Positions 1 through 6,211 of a stretch of 7,153 nucleotides of DNA are shown in pieces. The stretch covers positions 1 through 7,153 of the forward strand of contig JADGHD010000255.1 of NCBI GenBank assembly GCA_019689615.1, given 5' to 3'. The stretch comes from Frankia sp. GTDB taxonomy: Bacteria; Actinomycetota; Actinomycetes; Frankiales; Frankiaceae. The notes beneath the pieces were generated by a model. It saw only the letters and a program-made list of their open reading frames with translations, was not told the DNA's origin and did no database searches. Position 1 is the stretch's first letter; the number at the start of each line of letters is the position of its first letter. Made by a program: the position numbers and the translations under genes.

Positions 1-219
1 CTCTTCGGCCCCTCCCCGGCCGCGCCCACCCCGGCCGACTGGGACGACGACGGCGACGATGACCCCGACGACGGCCGGCGCGCTGGCGACGGCCGGCCCG
101 GCGAGGTCGAGCAGGCCGCCGGCGGGCGCGCGGCGGACGAGCGCGGCGGCGGGGACGGCGTCAGGGAGGGCGTCAGGCACAGGGAGAACGCGGATCCGCG
201 GACGAGAGGCAAGCGATGA
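1..219 (+). CDS. C-terminal end of an unidentified protein (5' end outside window)
   Basis: Frame 1 is open from the left edge to a TGA at 217-219, giving 72 visible residues. Nearly all codons end in G or C, which supports real coding. The visible part is hydrophilic and low in complexity: an acidic stretch (WDDDGDDDPDD) near residues 14-24, then a Gly/Arg/Glu-rich tail ending in TRGKR. There is no membrane segment or recognisable motif, so it reads as a disordered tail on a domain that lies outside the window. Its stop overlaps the start of the next gene by four bases (ATGA at 216-219), so the two are probably co-transcribed and translationally coupled. The partner could be any envelope or redox protein; I do not recognise it. 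Confidence 0.6.
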   Translation, partial: LFGPSPAAPTPADWDDDGDDDPDDGRRAGDGRPGEVEQAAGGRAADERGGGDGVREGVRHRENADPRTRGKR

Positions 220-983
220 GCAAGGGCAAGGGCACAGGCCGGCCGACCGCCACCCGCCCCAGGACGGGTGACCGCAACGCCGCGCGGCGCGAGCGGGTGG
301 CGGCGATGCGGGCGGCCGAGGCGGCGCGGCAGCGGCGGCGCAGGCGGCTGACGGTGCTCGCCTCGGTGGTCGGCGTGCTGGTGCTGGCCGCCGTGATCGG
401 GATCATCGTGCAGACGGCCAGGGAGGACAACAAGCCGGTCGTCCTGCCGGCGGCCGCGACCGGGCCGGAGAACGGGATCGTGGTCGGGCAGGCCGACGCG
501 CCGGTCACGCTCGAGCTGTACGAGGACTTCCAGTGCCCGGCCTGCCGGCAGATGGAGGAGACCATCGGGCAGACGATCGACTCGCTCGTCGACGAGGGGA
601 AGATCAAGGTCGTCTACCACATGCGCTCGTTCCTCGGCCCGGACTCGGCCCGGGCGGCGAACGCCGGCGCCGCCGCGGCCAACGAGGGCAGGTTCCGCGA
701 GTTCCACCGGGTCCTCTACGACAACCAGCCACCGGAGAACACCGGCGGGTTCAGCAACGACAAGCTCATCGAGTTCGGCAAGCAGGCCGGCCTGACCTCG
801 GCGGCGTTCGTCAGCGCCGTCAACGACGGCACCTACGACGGCTACGTCGCGGAGGTGGACGAGCGGGCCTCGAAGCGCGGCGTCACCTCCACGCCGACCG
901 CCTTCCTCAACGGCACCGAGCTGCCCAACCAGACGCTGTTCTCGCCGCAGGCCTTCCAGCAGGCAGTGGACAACGCCGGCTGA
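216..983 (+). CDS. Membrane-anchored DsbA-family thiol:disulfide oxidoreductase
   Basis: This 255-residue protein starts with an Arg/Ala-rich basic cytoplasmic segment (residues 1-44). A single membrane anchor follows at about 45-67 (LTVLASVVGVLVLAAVIGII). The rest is an extracytoplasmic thioredoxin-fold domain. The redox site is FQCPACRQ, with Cys107 and Cys110, preceded by the usual strand APVTLELYEDF. The helical insertion typical of DsbA lies at about 140-215, and the cis-proline loop is TSTPTAF (Pro227). By family knowledge such proteins form or isomerise disulfides in exported proteins. The ATG at 216 is chosen for its GAGAGG at 204-209 (6-nt spacing) and its ATGA overlap with the upstream gene. 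No VKOR or DsbB partner is visible. A DsbG/DsbC-like reductive role cannot be excluded from sequence alone. Confidence 0.88.
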   Translation: MSKGKGTGRPTATRPRTGDRNAARRERVAAMRAAEAARQRRRRRLTVLASVVGVLVLAAVIGIIVQTAREDNKPVVLPAAATGPENGIVVGQADAPVTLELYEDFQCPACRQMEETIGQTIDSLVDEGKIKVVYHMRSFLGPDSARAANAGAAAANEGRFREFHRVLYDNQPPENTGGFSNDKLIEFGKQAGLTSAAFVSAVNDGTYDGYVAEVDERASKRGVTSTPTAFLNGTELPNQTLFSPQAFQQAVDNAG

Positions 984-985
984 GC

Positions 986-1004
986 TGGCGTCTGCGCCAC
1001 GCCG
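986..1004 (+). terminator. Weak hairpin just after the DsbA-like gene
   Basis: GGCGT (987-991) can pair with ACGCC (999-1003) around a 7-nt loop, starting 3 nt after the stop codon. There is no U-tract, and a short stem like this arises easily at this base composition. It is only a possible transcription end. Confidence 0.25.
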
Positions 1005-1128
1005 GGGGCAGGCTTCCGCTAGTCGGTGGATGTCCGCGGCCCGGGGCGCCGCGGGCGGCGGCGGGCGCTCGCCCGCGCCCGCCGGCGGTTCGCCCGCGTG
1101 CCGGCCTGGCACGCCCATTGCGCAGCGT

Positions 1129-1134
1129 GGAGGG
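1129..1134 (+). promoter_or_regulatory. Ribosome binding site fixing the hydrolase start
   Basis: GGAGGG lies 6 nt upstream of the GTG at 1141. It favours that GTG over the upstream in-frame GTG/ATG-type start near 1030, whose extra 37 residues are low-complexity Gly/Ala/Pro/Arg and unlike the family. Confidence 0.7.
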
Positions 1135-1140
1135 TGTCGC

Positions 1141-1890
1141 GTGACCGTGTCCCAGCTCGATGTCCGCACCGACGACGGGGTGATGGACGTCTACCTGTAC
1201 GCACCGGAGGCGGCCGGGGACGGTCCGCTGCCGACGGTGATCATGTATGCGGACGCCGGCGGGGTGCGGCCGGTGAGCCGGGAGATGGCCGCGCAGCTGG
1301 CGTCGCACGGCTACCTGGTCGCGCTGCCGAACGTCTTCTACCGGGCGGGCGAGTTCGCGCCGTTCGACATGAGGACCGTCTTCGGTGACGAGAAGGAGCG
1401 GGCGCGCCTGTACGAGGTCATGAAGACCGCCGGAGTCCCGGCGGTGATGCGCGACACCGGGGCGCTGCTGGCCGCGCTCGCCGAGGTGCCGGGCGCCCGG
1501 GCGGACCGGGTCGGCACGATCGGCTACTGCATGGGCGGCCGGCTGTCGTTCGCCGCCGCCGGGGCCTTCCCGGACGTGGTGGCCGCCGCCGCGTCGTTCC
1601 ACGGCGGCCGGCTGGCCGTCGAGGACGACCCGGACAGCCCGCACCACCAGGCCGGCCGGGTCCGGGCCCGGCTCTACTTCGGCGTCGCCGACAACGACAA
1701 CACCTGCACGCCCGAGGACCAGGCCCGGCTCGCCGCCACCCTCGACCAGGCAGGCGTCGACTACCGGATGGAGCTTTTCGAGGGCAAGCTGCACGGGTTC
1801 GCCGTCCCCGACCTCCCCGTCCACGACGAGGAGGCGGCCAAGCGGCACTGGGACCGCGCCCTCGAGCTGTTCGACGCGGTCCTGCGGTAG
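1141..1890 (+). CDS. Dienelactone hydrolase family protein
   Basis: This is a 249-residue alpha/beta hydrolase, the usual DLH size, with no signal peptide, so cytoplasmic. The nucleophile elbow is GYCMGGR with Cys130; a Cys rather than Ser at this position is the hallmark of dienelactone hydrolases. The acid is Asp184 or Asp186 in FGVADNDN, before TPEDQ. The histidine is His218 in KLHGFAV. By family knowledge DLHs hydrolyse cyclic ester (lactone) bonds, classically 4-carboxymethylenebut-2-en-4-olide to maleylacetate in chlorocatechol breakdown. Most genomic members have unknown substrates, and no aromatic-degradation genes are visible here, so the natural substrate is open. It has its own RBS and sits 157 bp after the DsbA-like gene, so it may be a separate unit. 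It ends in TAG and is followed by a strong inverted repeat. Confidence 0.88.
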   Translation: MTVSQLDVRTDDGVMDVYLYAPEAAGDGPLPTVIMYADAGGVRPVSREMAAQLASHGYLVALPNVFYRAGEFAPFDMRTVFGDEKERARLYEVMKTAGVPAVMRDTGALLAALAEVPGARADRVGTIGYCMGGRLSFAAAGAFPDVVAAAASFHGGRLAVEDDPDSPHHQAGRVRARLYFGVADNDNTCTPEDQARLAATLDQAGVDYRMELFEGKLHGFAVPDLPVHDEEAAKRHWDRALELFDAVLR

Positions 1891-1905
1891 CCGACGGGCA
1901 CCCGG

Positions 1906-1951
1906 GGCGTCCCAGGCGGGGCTCACCCGCCGGCCGCCGGCCTGGGACGCC
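1906..1951. terminator. Inverted repeat between convergent genes (probable bidirectional terminator)
   Basis: GGCGTCCCAGGC (1906-1917) is a perfect 12-bp inverted repeat of GCCTGGGACGCC (1940-1951), with a 22-nt loop. It begins 16 nt after the hydrolase stop and lies between the convergent hydrolase and peroxiredoxin genes. There is no U-run, as is common for high-GC actinobacterial terminators. Confidence 0.6.
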
Positions 1952-2035
1952 GCCACGGCGGCCGGATGTCGTACATGAACATCGCCGGCGAGCGCGTGCG
2001 CACCCCGCGGGCGGCCGGCCGGCGGCCCGGCTGGC

Positions 2036-2052
2036 CCGCCCCAGCGGGGCGG
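2036..2052 (-). terminator. Hairpin directly after bcp
   Basis: CCGCCCC (2036-2042) pairs with GGGGCGG (2046-2052) around a 3-nt loop. The hairpin begins 5 nt beyond the bcp stop codon on the - strand. It is compact and well placed for termination or 3'-end protection of the bcp transcript, though no U-tract follows. Confidence 0.5.
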
Positions 2053-2057
2053 CGCGC

Positions 2058-2552
2058 TCAGTCGGCGGACAGGCCGAGGTCGCGCAGCACCTTGGCGACG
2101 TGCCCGGTGGCCCGGACGTTGTACATCGCCTTCTCGATCCTCCCGTCCGCGCCGACGACGAACGTGGAGCGGATGACGCCCACCGTCCTGCGCCCGTACA
2201 TCGTCTTCTCGCCGAACGCGCCATAGGCGGCGAGCACCGCCCGGTCCGGGTCGGACAGCAGCGGGAACGTCAGGCCCTCGGCGTCGCGGAAGCGGGCGAG
2301 CTTGGCCGGCTTGTCCGGGCTGATCCCGAGCACGTCGATGCCGGCGTCGCCCAGCAGCGCGAGGTTGTCGCGGAAGTCGCAGGCCTCCTTGGTGCAGCCG
2401 GGCGTGCTGGCGGCCGGGTAGAAGTAGACGATCACCCGCCGGCCGCGGTAGGACGCCAGCGACACCTGGTTGCCGTCGGCGTCCGGGAGGGTGAAGTCGG
2501 GAGCGACGTCGCCTTCGCTCAGGCGGCTGGGGGCGGGCGCGGACTCGGTCAT
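2058..2552 (-). CDS. bcp: Thioredoxin-dependent thiol peroxidase (BCP/PrxQ peroxiredoxin)
   Basis: This 164-residue cytoplasmic peroxiredoxin has the usual BCP length. It reduces hydrogen peroxide and organic hydroperoxides using thioredoxin. The N-terminal GDVAPDFTLPDADG motif is at residues 14-27. The active site is PAASTPGCTKEACDFRD, with peroxidatic Cys53 and resolving Cys58 five residues apart in the same helix, as in atypical 2-Cys BCP proteins. The conserved Arg is probably Arg128 in GVIRSTFVV. The ATG at 2552 is chosen because the family N-terminus begins just after it; the 63 upstream in-frame residues (open to 2741) do not resemble the family. No Shine-Dalgarno sequence precedes the ATG, but a promoter-like pair is placed so that transcription would start at the ATG. 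It is divergent from the RpiB-like gene and convergent with the DLH gene. Confidence 0.93.
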   Translation of the reverse strand: MTESAPAPSRLSEGDVAPDFTLPDADGNQVSLASYRGRRVIVYFYPAASTPGCTKEACDFRDNLALLGDAGIDVLGISPDKPAKLARFRDAEGLTFPLLSDPDRAVLAAYGAFGEKTMYGRRTVGVIRSTFVVGADGRIEKAMYNVRATGHVAKVLRDLGLSAD

Positions 2553-2558
2553 GGCCGC

Positions 2559-2588
2559 AAGGTAGTGCGGGGCGGCGGAGACCGGCAA
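2559..2588 (-). promoter_or_regulatory. Probable leaderless bcp promoter
   Basis: On the - strand, TTGCCG (2588-2583) and TACCTT (2564-2559) are separated by 18 nt. They resemble -35 TTGACA (4 of 6) and an actinobacterial -10 TAnnnT. The -10 ends 6 nt before the bcp ATG, so the expected start site is the A of the ATG. This agrees with the absence of an SD sequence. It is a motif-based inference. Confidence 0.45.
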
Positions 2589-2618
2589 ACCACGCCACGC
2601 CTGGCGGGGCCACCCGGC

Positions 2619-2627
2619 TGTTAGGAT
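2619..2627 (+). promoter_or_regulatory. Extended -10 promoter candidate facing the RpiB-like gene
   Basis: TGTTAGGAT matches an extended -10 (TGn followed by TAnnnT; hexamer 2622-2627). It lies in one of the few AT-containing patches of the region. I see no good -35 at 17-18 nt spacing, which extended -10 promoters can tolerate. Initiation would fall near 2634-2635, about 200 nt before the next + strand gene. Confidence 0.4.
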
Positions 2628-2634
2628 CTTCCGC

Positions 2635-2836
2635 TGGCGGCTCGCGGCCGTGAGCTGGCAGACCACCTCACCGGACCCCGGCGGCCACGGGTGGACCTCG
2701 GCGGACGGGCTCATCCGGACCGGACCAGCGGACACCGTCACGCTGGAACGGTCAGGCCCGCCGACCCGGGAGGTGGGCGCGAACCACTGGCCGGAACCGG
2801 GGACACGGCCAGAACGCGGAAGGGTGCGCCACAGAC
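2635..2836 (+). other. Long untranslated leader with possible hairpins
   Basis: This is the stretch between the candidate + strand promoter and the RpiB-like gene. Possible pairings are CCACC/GGTGG (2663-2667 with 2690-2694), GCCCGCC/GGTGGGC (2756-2762 with 2772-2778, 9-nt loop, one G-U pair) and TGGCC/GGCCA (2788-2792 with 2807-2811). I compared it by eye with cobalamin riboswitches, SRP RNA and tRNA and found no match. A GTG at 2650 opens a 66-codon frame reaching 2850, but it has no SD and a non-protein-like composition, so I do not call it a gene. A regulatory leader is possible but unproven. Confidence 0.3.
2818..2823 (+). promoter_or_regulatory. Ribosome binding site of the RpiB-like gene
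   Basis: GGAAGG lies 13 nt before the GTG at 2837, rather far but the best candidate. An alternative in-frame GTG at 2861 would trim eight residues and begin directly at the first beta strand (VIFAAD); it has no better SD. Confidence 0.4.
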
Positions 2837-3268
2837 GTGACCGCGACTGACAGGACGAAGGTGATCTTCGCGGCCGACAGCACCAACGAGTGCGTGGCCA
2901 CGGTGCGGCAGTACCTGCAGGACAACTTCGACACGACGTTCGTCGACGACGCCCAGCAGTGGACCGAGATCAGCGAGATCGTCGGACGGGCGGTCGCCGC
3001 CGGCGAGTACCGGTACGGCGTGCTGATGTGCTGGACCGGGACGGGCACGGCCATCGTGGCGAACAAGATCCCCGGCGTGCGGGCCGCGCTGTGCTGGGAG
3101 CCGTGGATCGCCGAGGGCGCCCGGCTGTGGAACGACGCCAACGTGATCACGCTGAGCCTCAAGCGGACCGCGCCGGACGTCGCGGTCGACACGCTCAAGG
3201 CGTTCTTCGCGGTGACCGCGCCCGACCCGGAGGAAGTCCCGCTCATCGACTCGATCCGCGACCGCTAG
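2837..3268 (+). CDS. Divergent RpiB/LacA/LacB-family sugar-phosphate isomerase-like protein
   Basis: The 143-residue length is typical of RpiB. The family isomerises aldose and ketose phosphates such as ribose-5-P/ribulose-5-P. The core GVLMCWTGTGTAIVANK aligns with E. coli RpiB GGILICGTGVGISIAANK, so Cys65 is the candidate catalytic base and Asn76 and Lys77 are kept. GVRAALCWEPW (80-90) and WNDANV (98-103) match GIRAVVCSEPY and HNDTNV. Two usual histidines are replaced: the N-terminal DH motif reads Asp14-Ser15, and the His of HNDTN is Trp98. The usual GSR after that strand reads SLKR (107-110). The substrate is therefore likely not ribose-5-phosphate, or the activity is altered; this is inference. 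The Cys-type site also differs from the Mycobacterium-type RpiB with Glu. It is convergent with the manD-uxuB operon, so it is not part of that transcript, though a related role is possible. Confidence 0.78.
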   Translation: MTATDRTKVIFAADSTNECVATVRQYLQDNFDTTFVDDAQQWTEISEIVGRAVAAGEYRYGVLMCWTGTGTAIVANKIPGVRAALCWEPWIAEGARLWNDANVITLSLKRTAPDVAVDTLKAFFAVTAPDPEEVPLIDSIRDR

Positions 3269-3319
3269 CCGCGTTGCGCGGATTCGGCCGCCCAGCTCGC
3301 CCGGGATCCACGGCACGCG

Positions 3320-3376
3320 CCCCGGCCGGCCGGGCGGCGTGGCGGCGCGGCCGCCGTCGCGCGCGCCGGCCCGGGG
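3320..3376. terminator. Bulged inverted repeat between convergent genes (probable bidirectional terminator)
   Basis: CCCCGGCCGGC (3320-3330) can pair with GCCGGCCCGGGG (3365-3376) with one bulged base. An inner hairpin, GGCGGC (3341-3346) with GCCGCC (3350-3355), sits inside the loop. The structure fills most of the 114-bp gap between the RpiB-like gene and uxuB, and its right arm begins 6 nt past the uxuB stop. There is no U-run. High local GC makes some pairing likely by chance, so the call rests on position plus stem length. Confidence 0.5.
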
Positions 3377-3382
3377 TGGCGA

Positions 3383-4981
3383 TCAGTCGGTGAGCCGCAG
3401 GTCGGCGCGCACGCGCCCGACCCCCTCGATGAGGCAGGCGCGGAAGGTGGCGTCGGCGGCGAGCGGCTCGGGGAAGACCGCGCGCACTCCCAGCGCCGCG
3501 TCGACCAGCGTGGCGGGTGGGGCGTCCGCGAGCGGGCCGAGCGCGGCGGTCAGCTCGGCCGCCAGCGGGTCGTCCAACGGCAGCGGCCGGCCGGCCCGGT
3601 CCCGCCCCCGGGCCACGTAGAGCATCCAGGCGGCGACCGCGAGCGCGATCAGACTCGGCTCGGCACCGGCGGCCAGCCGGTCGGCGGCCGCCCCGAGCAG
3701 CCGGATCGGCAGCTTCTGCGAGCCGTCCGCGGCCACCTGCACGGTGCGGTGGCGCAGCGCCGGGTTGGCGAACCGCTCCAGCACGCTCGCCTGGTAGGCG
3801 GCCAGGTCGATGCCGGCCGGGACGGCCAGCGTCGGCGCCAGGTCGGCGCGCATCATCGCCGCGGCGAGGTCGGCCAGGGCCGGGTCGCGGACCGCCTCGG
3901 CGATCGTCTCGTGGCCGGCGAGCGCGCCGGTGTAGGCGAGCAGCGAGTGGGTGCCGTTGAGCAGCCGCAGCTTCATCGCCTCGTACGGGGCGACGTCCGC
4001 GGTGAACAGCGCGCCGGCCGCCTCCCACGCGGGCCGCCCGGCGGCGAACGACTCCTCGATCACCCACTGCGTGAACCGCTCGGCGACCACGGCCGCCTCG
4101 TCGATCACGCCACCGAGCAGCGTGGTCACCTCCGCGCGGTCGGCCGGCGTGGTGGCCGGCACGATCCGGTCGACCATCGACGACGGGAAGCTGACCGCCG
4201 CCTTGATCCACTCGGCCAGCTCCGCCGGGTCGCCGAACCCGCCGGAACCCACCCTCCGCCCGCCACGGCGGCCGGTGGGCAACGCCGCGACGAAGTCGGC
4301 GACGAGGCCGCGCAGCACCTCCCCGCCGGCGGGCAGGTTGTCGCAGCACAGCACGGTCAGGCCAAGGCCGTGCCGCTGGGCGCGCCTGGCCAGCCCGGCG
4401 ACCAGCTGGCCGATGACGGTGCGCGGCCCGGCCCCGGCCTCGCCAGCCCGGGCGAGGTCGGCGCGGACCGCCTCGTCTGACAGGTCCAGGCCGCCGCCCG
4501 GGGCGCGCCGGTAGCCCTTCTCGGTGACGGTGAGCGTGACGATCCGGATGCGGGGGTCGGCGATCAGCGCGGCGACCGCGGCGGGCGGGCCGGCCGGGTC
4601 GTTGGCCCACAGCACGTCGCAGACCGCGCCGACCACCCGCGGCGGGACGGCGGGCGCCCCCGGCCCGCCACGTTCGAGCACCGTGTAGAGGCAGTCCTGG
4701 TGGATGAGCTGGTCGCGCACGGCCGGGGAGCGCTGGGTGACGCCGACGATCCCCCAGTTCGGCTCGCCCGCGGCCGCCATCGCGTCCTCGGTGTAGACCG
4801 CCTGGTGGGCGCGGTGGAACGCGCCGATCCCCAGGTGGGCGATGCCCGGCTCGACCGAGGGCGGGTCGACGGCCGGCGGGCGGGCGAGGCCGGCGGCCCG
4901 CAGCCGCGGCAGCTCCGCCAGGCCGAGGCGGCGACGGGTGATCGCCCCGGCCTGGGCGGCGTTCCCCGGTGCCGTGCTCAC
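3383..4981 (-). CDS. uxuB: Fructuronate reductase / D-mannonate oxidoreductase (mannitol dehydrogenase family)
   Basis: This 532-residue cytoplasmic polyol dehydrogenase interconverts D-fructuronate and D-mannonate with NAD(H). Motifs in order: GIGAFHRAHQ (51-60), LTVTEKGY (150-157), CCDNLPAGG (212-220), SFPSSMVDRIVP (264-275), QWVIE (305-309), MKLRLLNGTHS (336-346) and SQKLPIRLL (421-429). Lys337, Asn342 and His345 match the catalytic Lys/Asn/His of the family. The match to E. coli UxuB is close across these blocks, and the adjacent manD supports fructuronate/mannonate over mannitol or arabinitol, which remain alternatives. It is longer than E. coli UxuB (486 residues), partly through a Gly/Arg-rich insert at about 235-250 and a longer N-terminus. 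The GTG start overlaps the manD stop (GTGA, 4978-4981). The nearest GGAGG is about 19 nt upstream, so translation probably depends on re-initiation after manD. Confidence 0.85.
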   Translation of the reverse strand: MSTAPGNAAQAGAITRRRLGLAELPRLRAAGLARPPAVDPPSVEPGIAHLGIGAFHRAHQAVYTEDAMAAAGEPNWGIVGVTQRSPAVRDQLIHQDCLYTVLERGGPGAPAVPPRVVGAVCDVLWANDPAGPPAAVAALIADPRIRIVTLTVTEKGYRRAPGGGLDLSDEAVRADLARAGEAGAGPRTVIGQLVAGLARRAQRHGLGLTVLCCDNLPAGGEVLRGLVADFVAALPTGRRGGRRVGSGGFGDPAELAEWIKAAVSFPSSMVDRIVPATTPADRAEVTTLLGGVIDEAAVVAERFTQWVIEESFAAGRPAWEAAGALFTADVAPYEAMKLRLLNGTHSLLAYTGALAGHETIAEAVRDPALADLAAAMMRADLAPTLAVPAGIDLAAYQASVLERFANPALRHRTVQVAADGSQKLPIRLLGAAADRLAAGAEPSLIALAVAAWMLYVARGRDRAGRPLPLDDPLAAELTAALGPLADAPPATLVDAALGVRAVFPEPLAADATFRACLIEGVGRVRADLRLTD

Positions 4982-6192
4982 CAGTTGTGCACCGTTCCGT
5001 CCTCCAGGCGGTTCACCGGCAGCGACGCTGGCCGGTAGGGGTAGAGGGCCGCCAGTTCCTCGTCGATGTCGACCCCCAGGCCCGGCTCGTCGGAGGGGTA
5101 GAGGTAGCCGTCGGCGAAGCGGTAGCCGTGCGGGAAGACCGCGTCGGTCTCCGGCGTGTGCCGCATGTACTCCTGCAGGCCGAAGTTGGGGATCGCGATG
5201 TCGACGTGCAGCGCGGCCGCCATGCAGACCGGGGACAGGTCGGTCGCGCCGTGGGAGCCGCTGCGGACGTGGTACAGGCTGGCCAGGTCGAAGATCCGGC
5301 GGAGGTGGGTGATCCCGCCGGCGTGCACGACCGTCGTCCGGATGTAGTCGATCAGCTGCTCGGTGATGAGCTGGTGGCAGTCCCAGATCGTGTTGAACAC
5401 CTCGCCCACGGCCAGCGGGGTGGTCGTGTGCTGGCGGATCAGCCGGAAGCCCTCCTGCAGCTCGGCCGGGACCGGGTCCTCCAGCCAGGTCAGCCCGTAC
5501 GGCTCTAGCTCCCTGCCGAGCCGGGCCGCCTCGATCGGGGTGAGCCGGTGGTGGACGTCGTGCAGGAGCTGGATGTCCGGCCCGAACTCGGCCCGGGCGC
5601 TGGCGAAGACCGTCGGCACGTGCGCCAGGTAGCGCCGTGTCGACCAGACCGACTCGGACGGGATCGCGGAGTCGGCCGGTTCGTAGGCCAGCGCGCCCCG
5701 TTCCCGGGTGACGCCGTAGGTGGTGGCGAGCCCTGGCACGCCGGTCTGTACCCGCACGGCCCGGTAGCCGAGCTCGACGTAGCGGGCGACCTCGGCCATC
5801 GCCTCGTCGACGGTCTCACCGTTGGCATGGCCGTAGACGGTGACGCCGTCCCGGGCGCGGCCGCCGAGCAGCTGGTAGACCGGCAGTCCGGCCAGCTTGC
5901 CCTTGATGTCCCACAGGGCGGTGTCGACCGCGGCGATCGCGCTCATCGTCACCGGTCCGCGCCGCCAGTAGGCGCCCCGGTAGAGGTACTGCCAGGTGTC
6001 CTCGATCCGGGTCGGGTCGCGGCCCAGCAGCACCGGGATGACGTGATCGTTCAGGTAGGCGGCGACGGCGAGCTCCCGGCCGTTGAGGGTGGCGTCGCCA
6101 ACGCCGCTGATCCCCTCGTCCGTCACGATCTTGAGAGTGACGAAGTTGCGCCCGGGGCAGGTCACGATCACCTTCGCGTCCGCGATCTTCAT
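4978..6192 (-). CDS. manD: D-mannonate dehydratase, enolase superfamily (ManD/RspA type)
   Basis: This 404-residue cytoplasmic Mg-dependent enzyme dehydrates D-mannonate to 2-keto-3-deoxy-D-gluconate. Its length and sequence closely follow Novosphingobium aromaticivorans ManD (402 residues) as I remember it, from MKI.A..VIVTCPGRNFVTLKI to the C-terminal VNRLEDGT.HNW. Expected catalytic residues are present: Arg147 and Tyr159 (TTYGVT); Asp212 and His214 (LLHDVHH); Glu238 (WLEDP), Glu264 (AVGEVFN), His314 and Glu341. Asp212, Glu238 and Glu264 are the metal ligands. The residue two after His314 is Ala (HGATDLSP), which I recall as a mark of efficient mannonate dehydratases rather than the slow mannonate/gluconate group with Pro. 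The ATG at 6192 has a GGAGGG 7 nt upstream; the 17 extra upstream codons are rejected. It lies 19 nt after the permease and overlaps uxuB by 4 nt, so all three form one operon. Confidence 0.93.
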   Translation of the reverse strand: MKIADAKVIVTCPGRNFVTLKIVTDEGISGVGDATLNGRELAVAAYLNDHVIPVLLGRDPTRIEDTWQYLYRGAYWRRGPVTMSAIAAVDTALWDIKGKLAGLPVYQLLGGRARDGVTVYGHANGETVDEAMAEVARYVELGYRAVRVQTGVPGLATTYGVTRERGALAYEPADSAIPSESVWSTRRYLAHVPTVFASARAEFGPDIQLLHDVHHRLTPIEAARLGRELEPYGLTWLEDPVPAELQEGFRLIRQHTTTPLAVGEVFNTIWDCHQLITEQLIDYIRTTVVHAGGITHLRRIFDLASLYHVRSGSHGATDLSPVCMAAALHVDIAIPNFGLQEYMRHTPETDAVFPHGYRFADGYLYPSDEPGLGVDIDEELAALYPYRPASLPVNRLEDGTVHNW

Positions 6193-6199
6193 GCCGCGG

Positions 6200-6205
6200 C
6201 CCTCC
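6200..6205 (-). promoter_or_regulatory. Ribosome binding site of manD
   Basis: GGAGGG on the - strand lies 7 nt before the ATG at 6192, inside the 19-nt gap after the permease stop. It decides the start and shows that manD is translated independently, unlike uxuB. Confidence 0.75.
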
Positions 6206-6211
6206 GCAGGC

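Noticed and set aside
1061..1076. GCGGGC/GCCCGC hairpin upstream of the hydrolase
   Set aside because: It is a short GC-only stem in a low-complexity G/C patch, likely by chance; it is not after a stop codon or clearly over the RBS.
1030..1140. Upstream extension of the dienelactone hydrolase
   Set aside because: The 37 extra residues are low-complexity and unlike the family, whereas GTG 1141 has a well-spaced GGAGGG.
907..2613. A 568-codon open frame on the - strand
   Set aside because: It runs antisense to the hydrolase and in another frame through bcp, both of which have clear motifs. Its Arg/Gly/Pro/Ala-rich translation is typical of shadow frames in high-GC DNA.
2640..2836. A tRNA-Leu D-loop-like string (GAGCTGGCAGA), and SRP-like or cobalamin-riboswitch-like fragments
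   Set aside because: No cloverleaf, T-loop or CCA end, no SRP GGAAGGAAGCAGC-type loop and no complete cobalamin core could be assembled.
2650..2850. Small 66-codon + strand ORF in the bcp/RpiB-like gap
   Set aside because: No SD, no hydrophobic or domain pattern, a composition like surrounding noncoding DNA, and it overlaps the RpiB-like start.
3243..4610. A 455-codon open frame on the - strand within uxuB
   Set aside because: It is a shifted frame of the same strand. Its product is low-complexity Arg/Gly/Ala, while the other frame shows all UxuB motifs.
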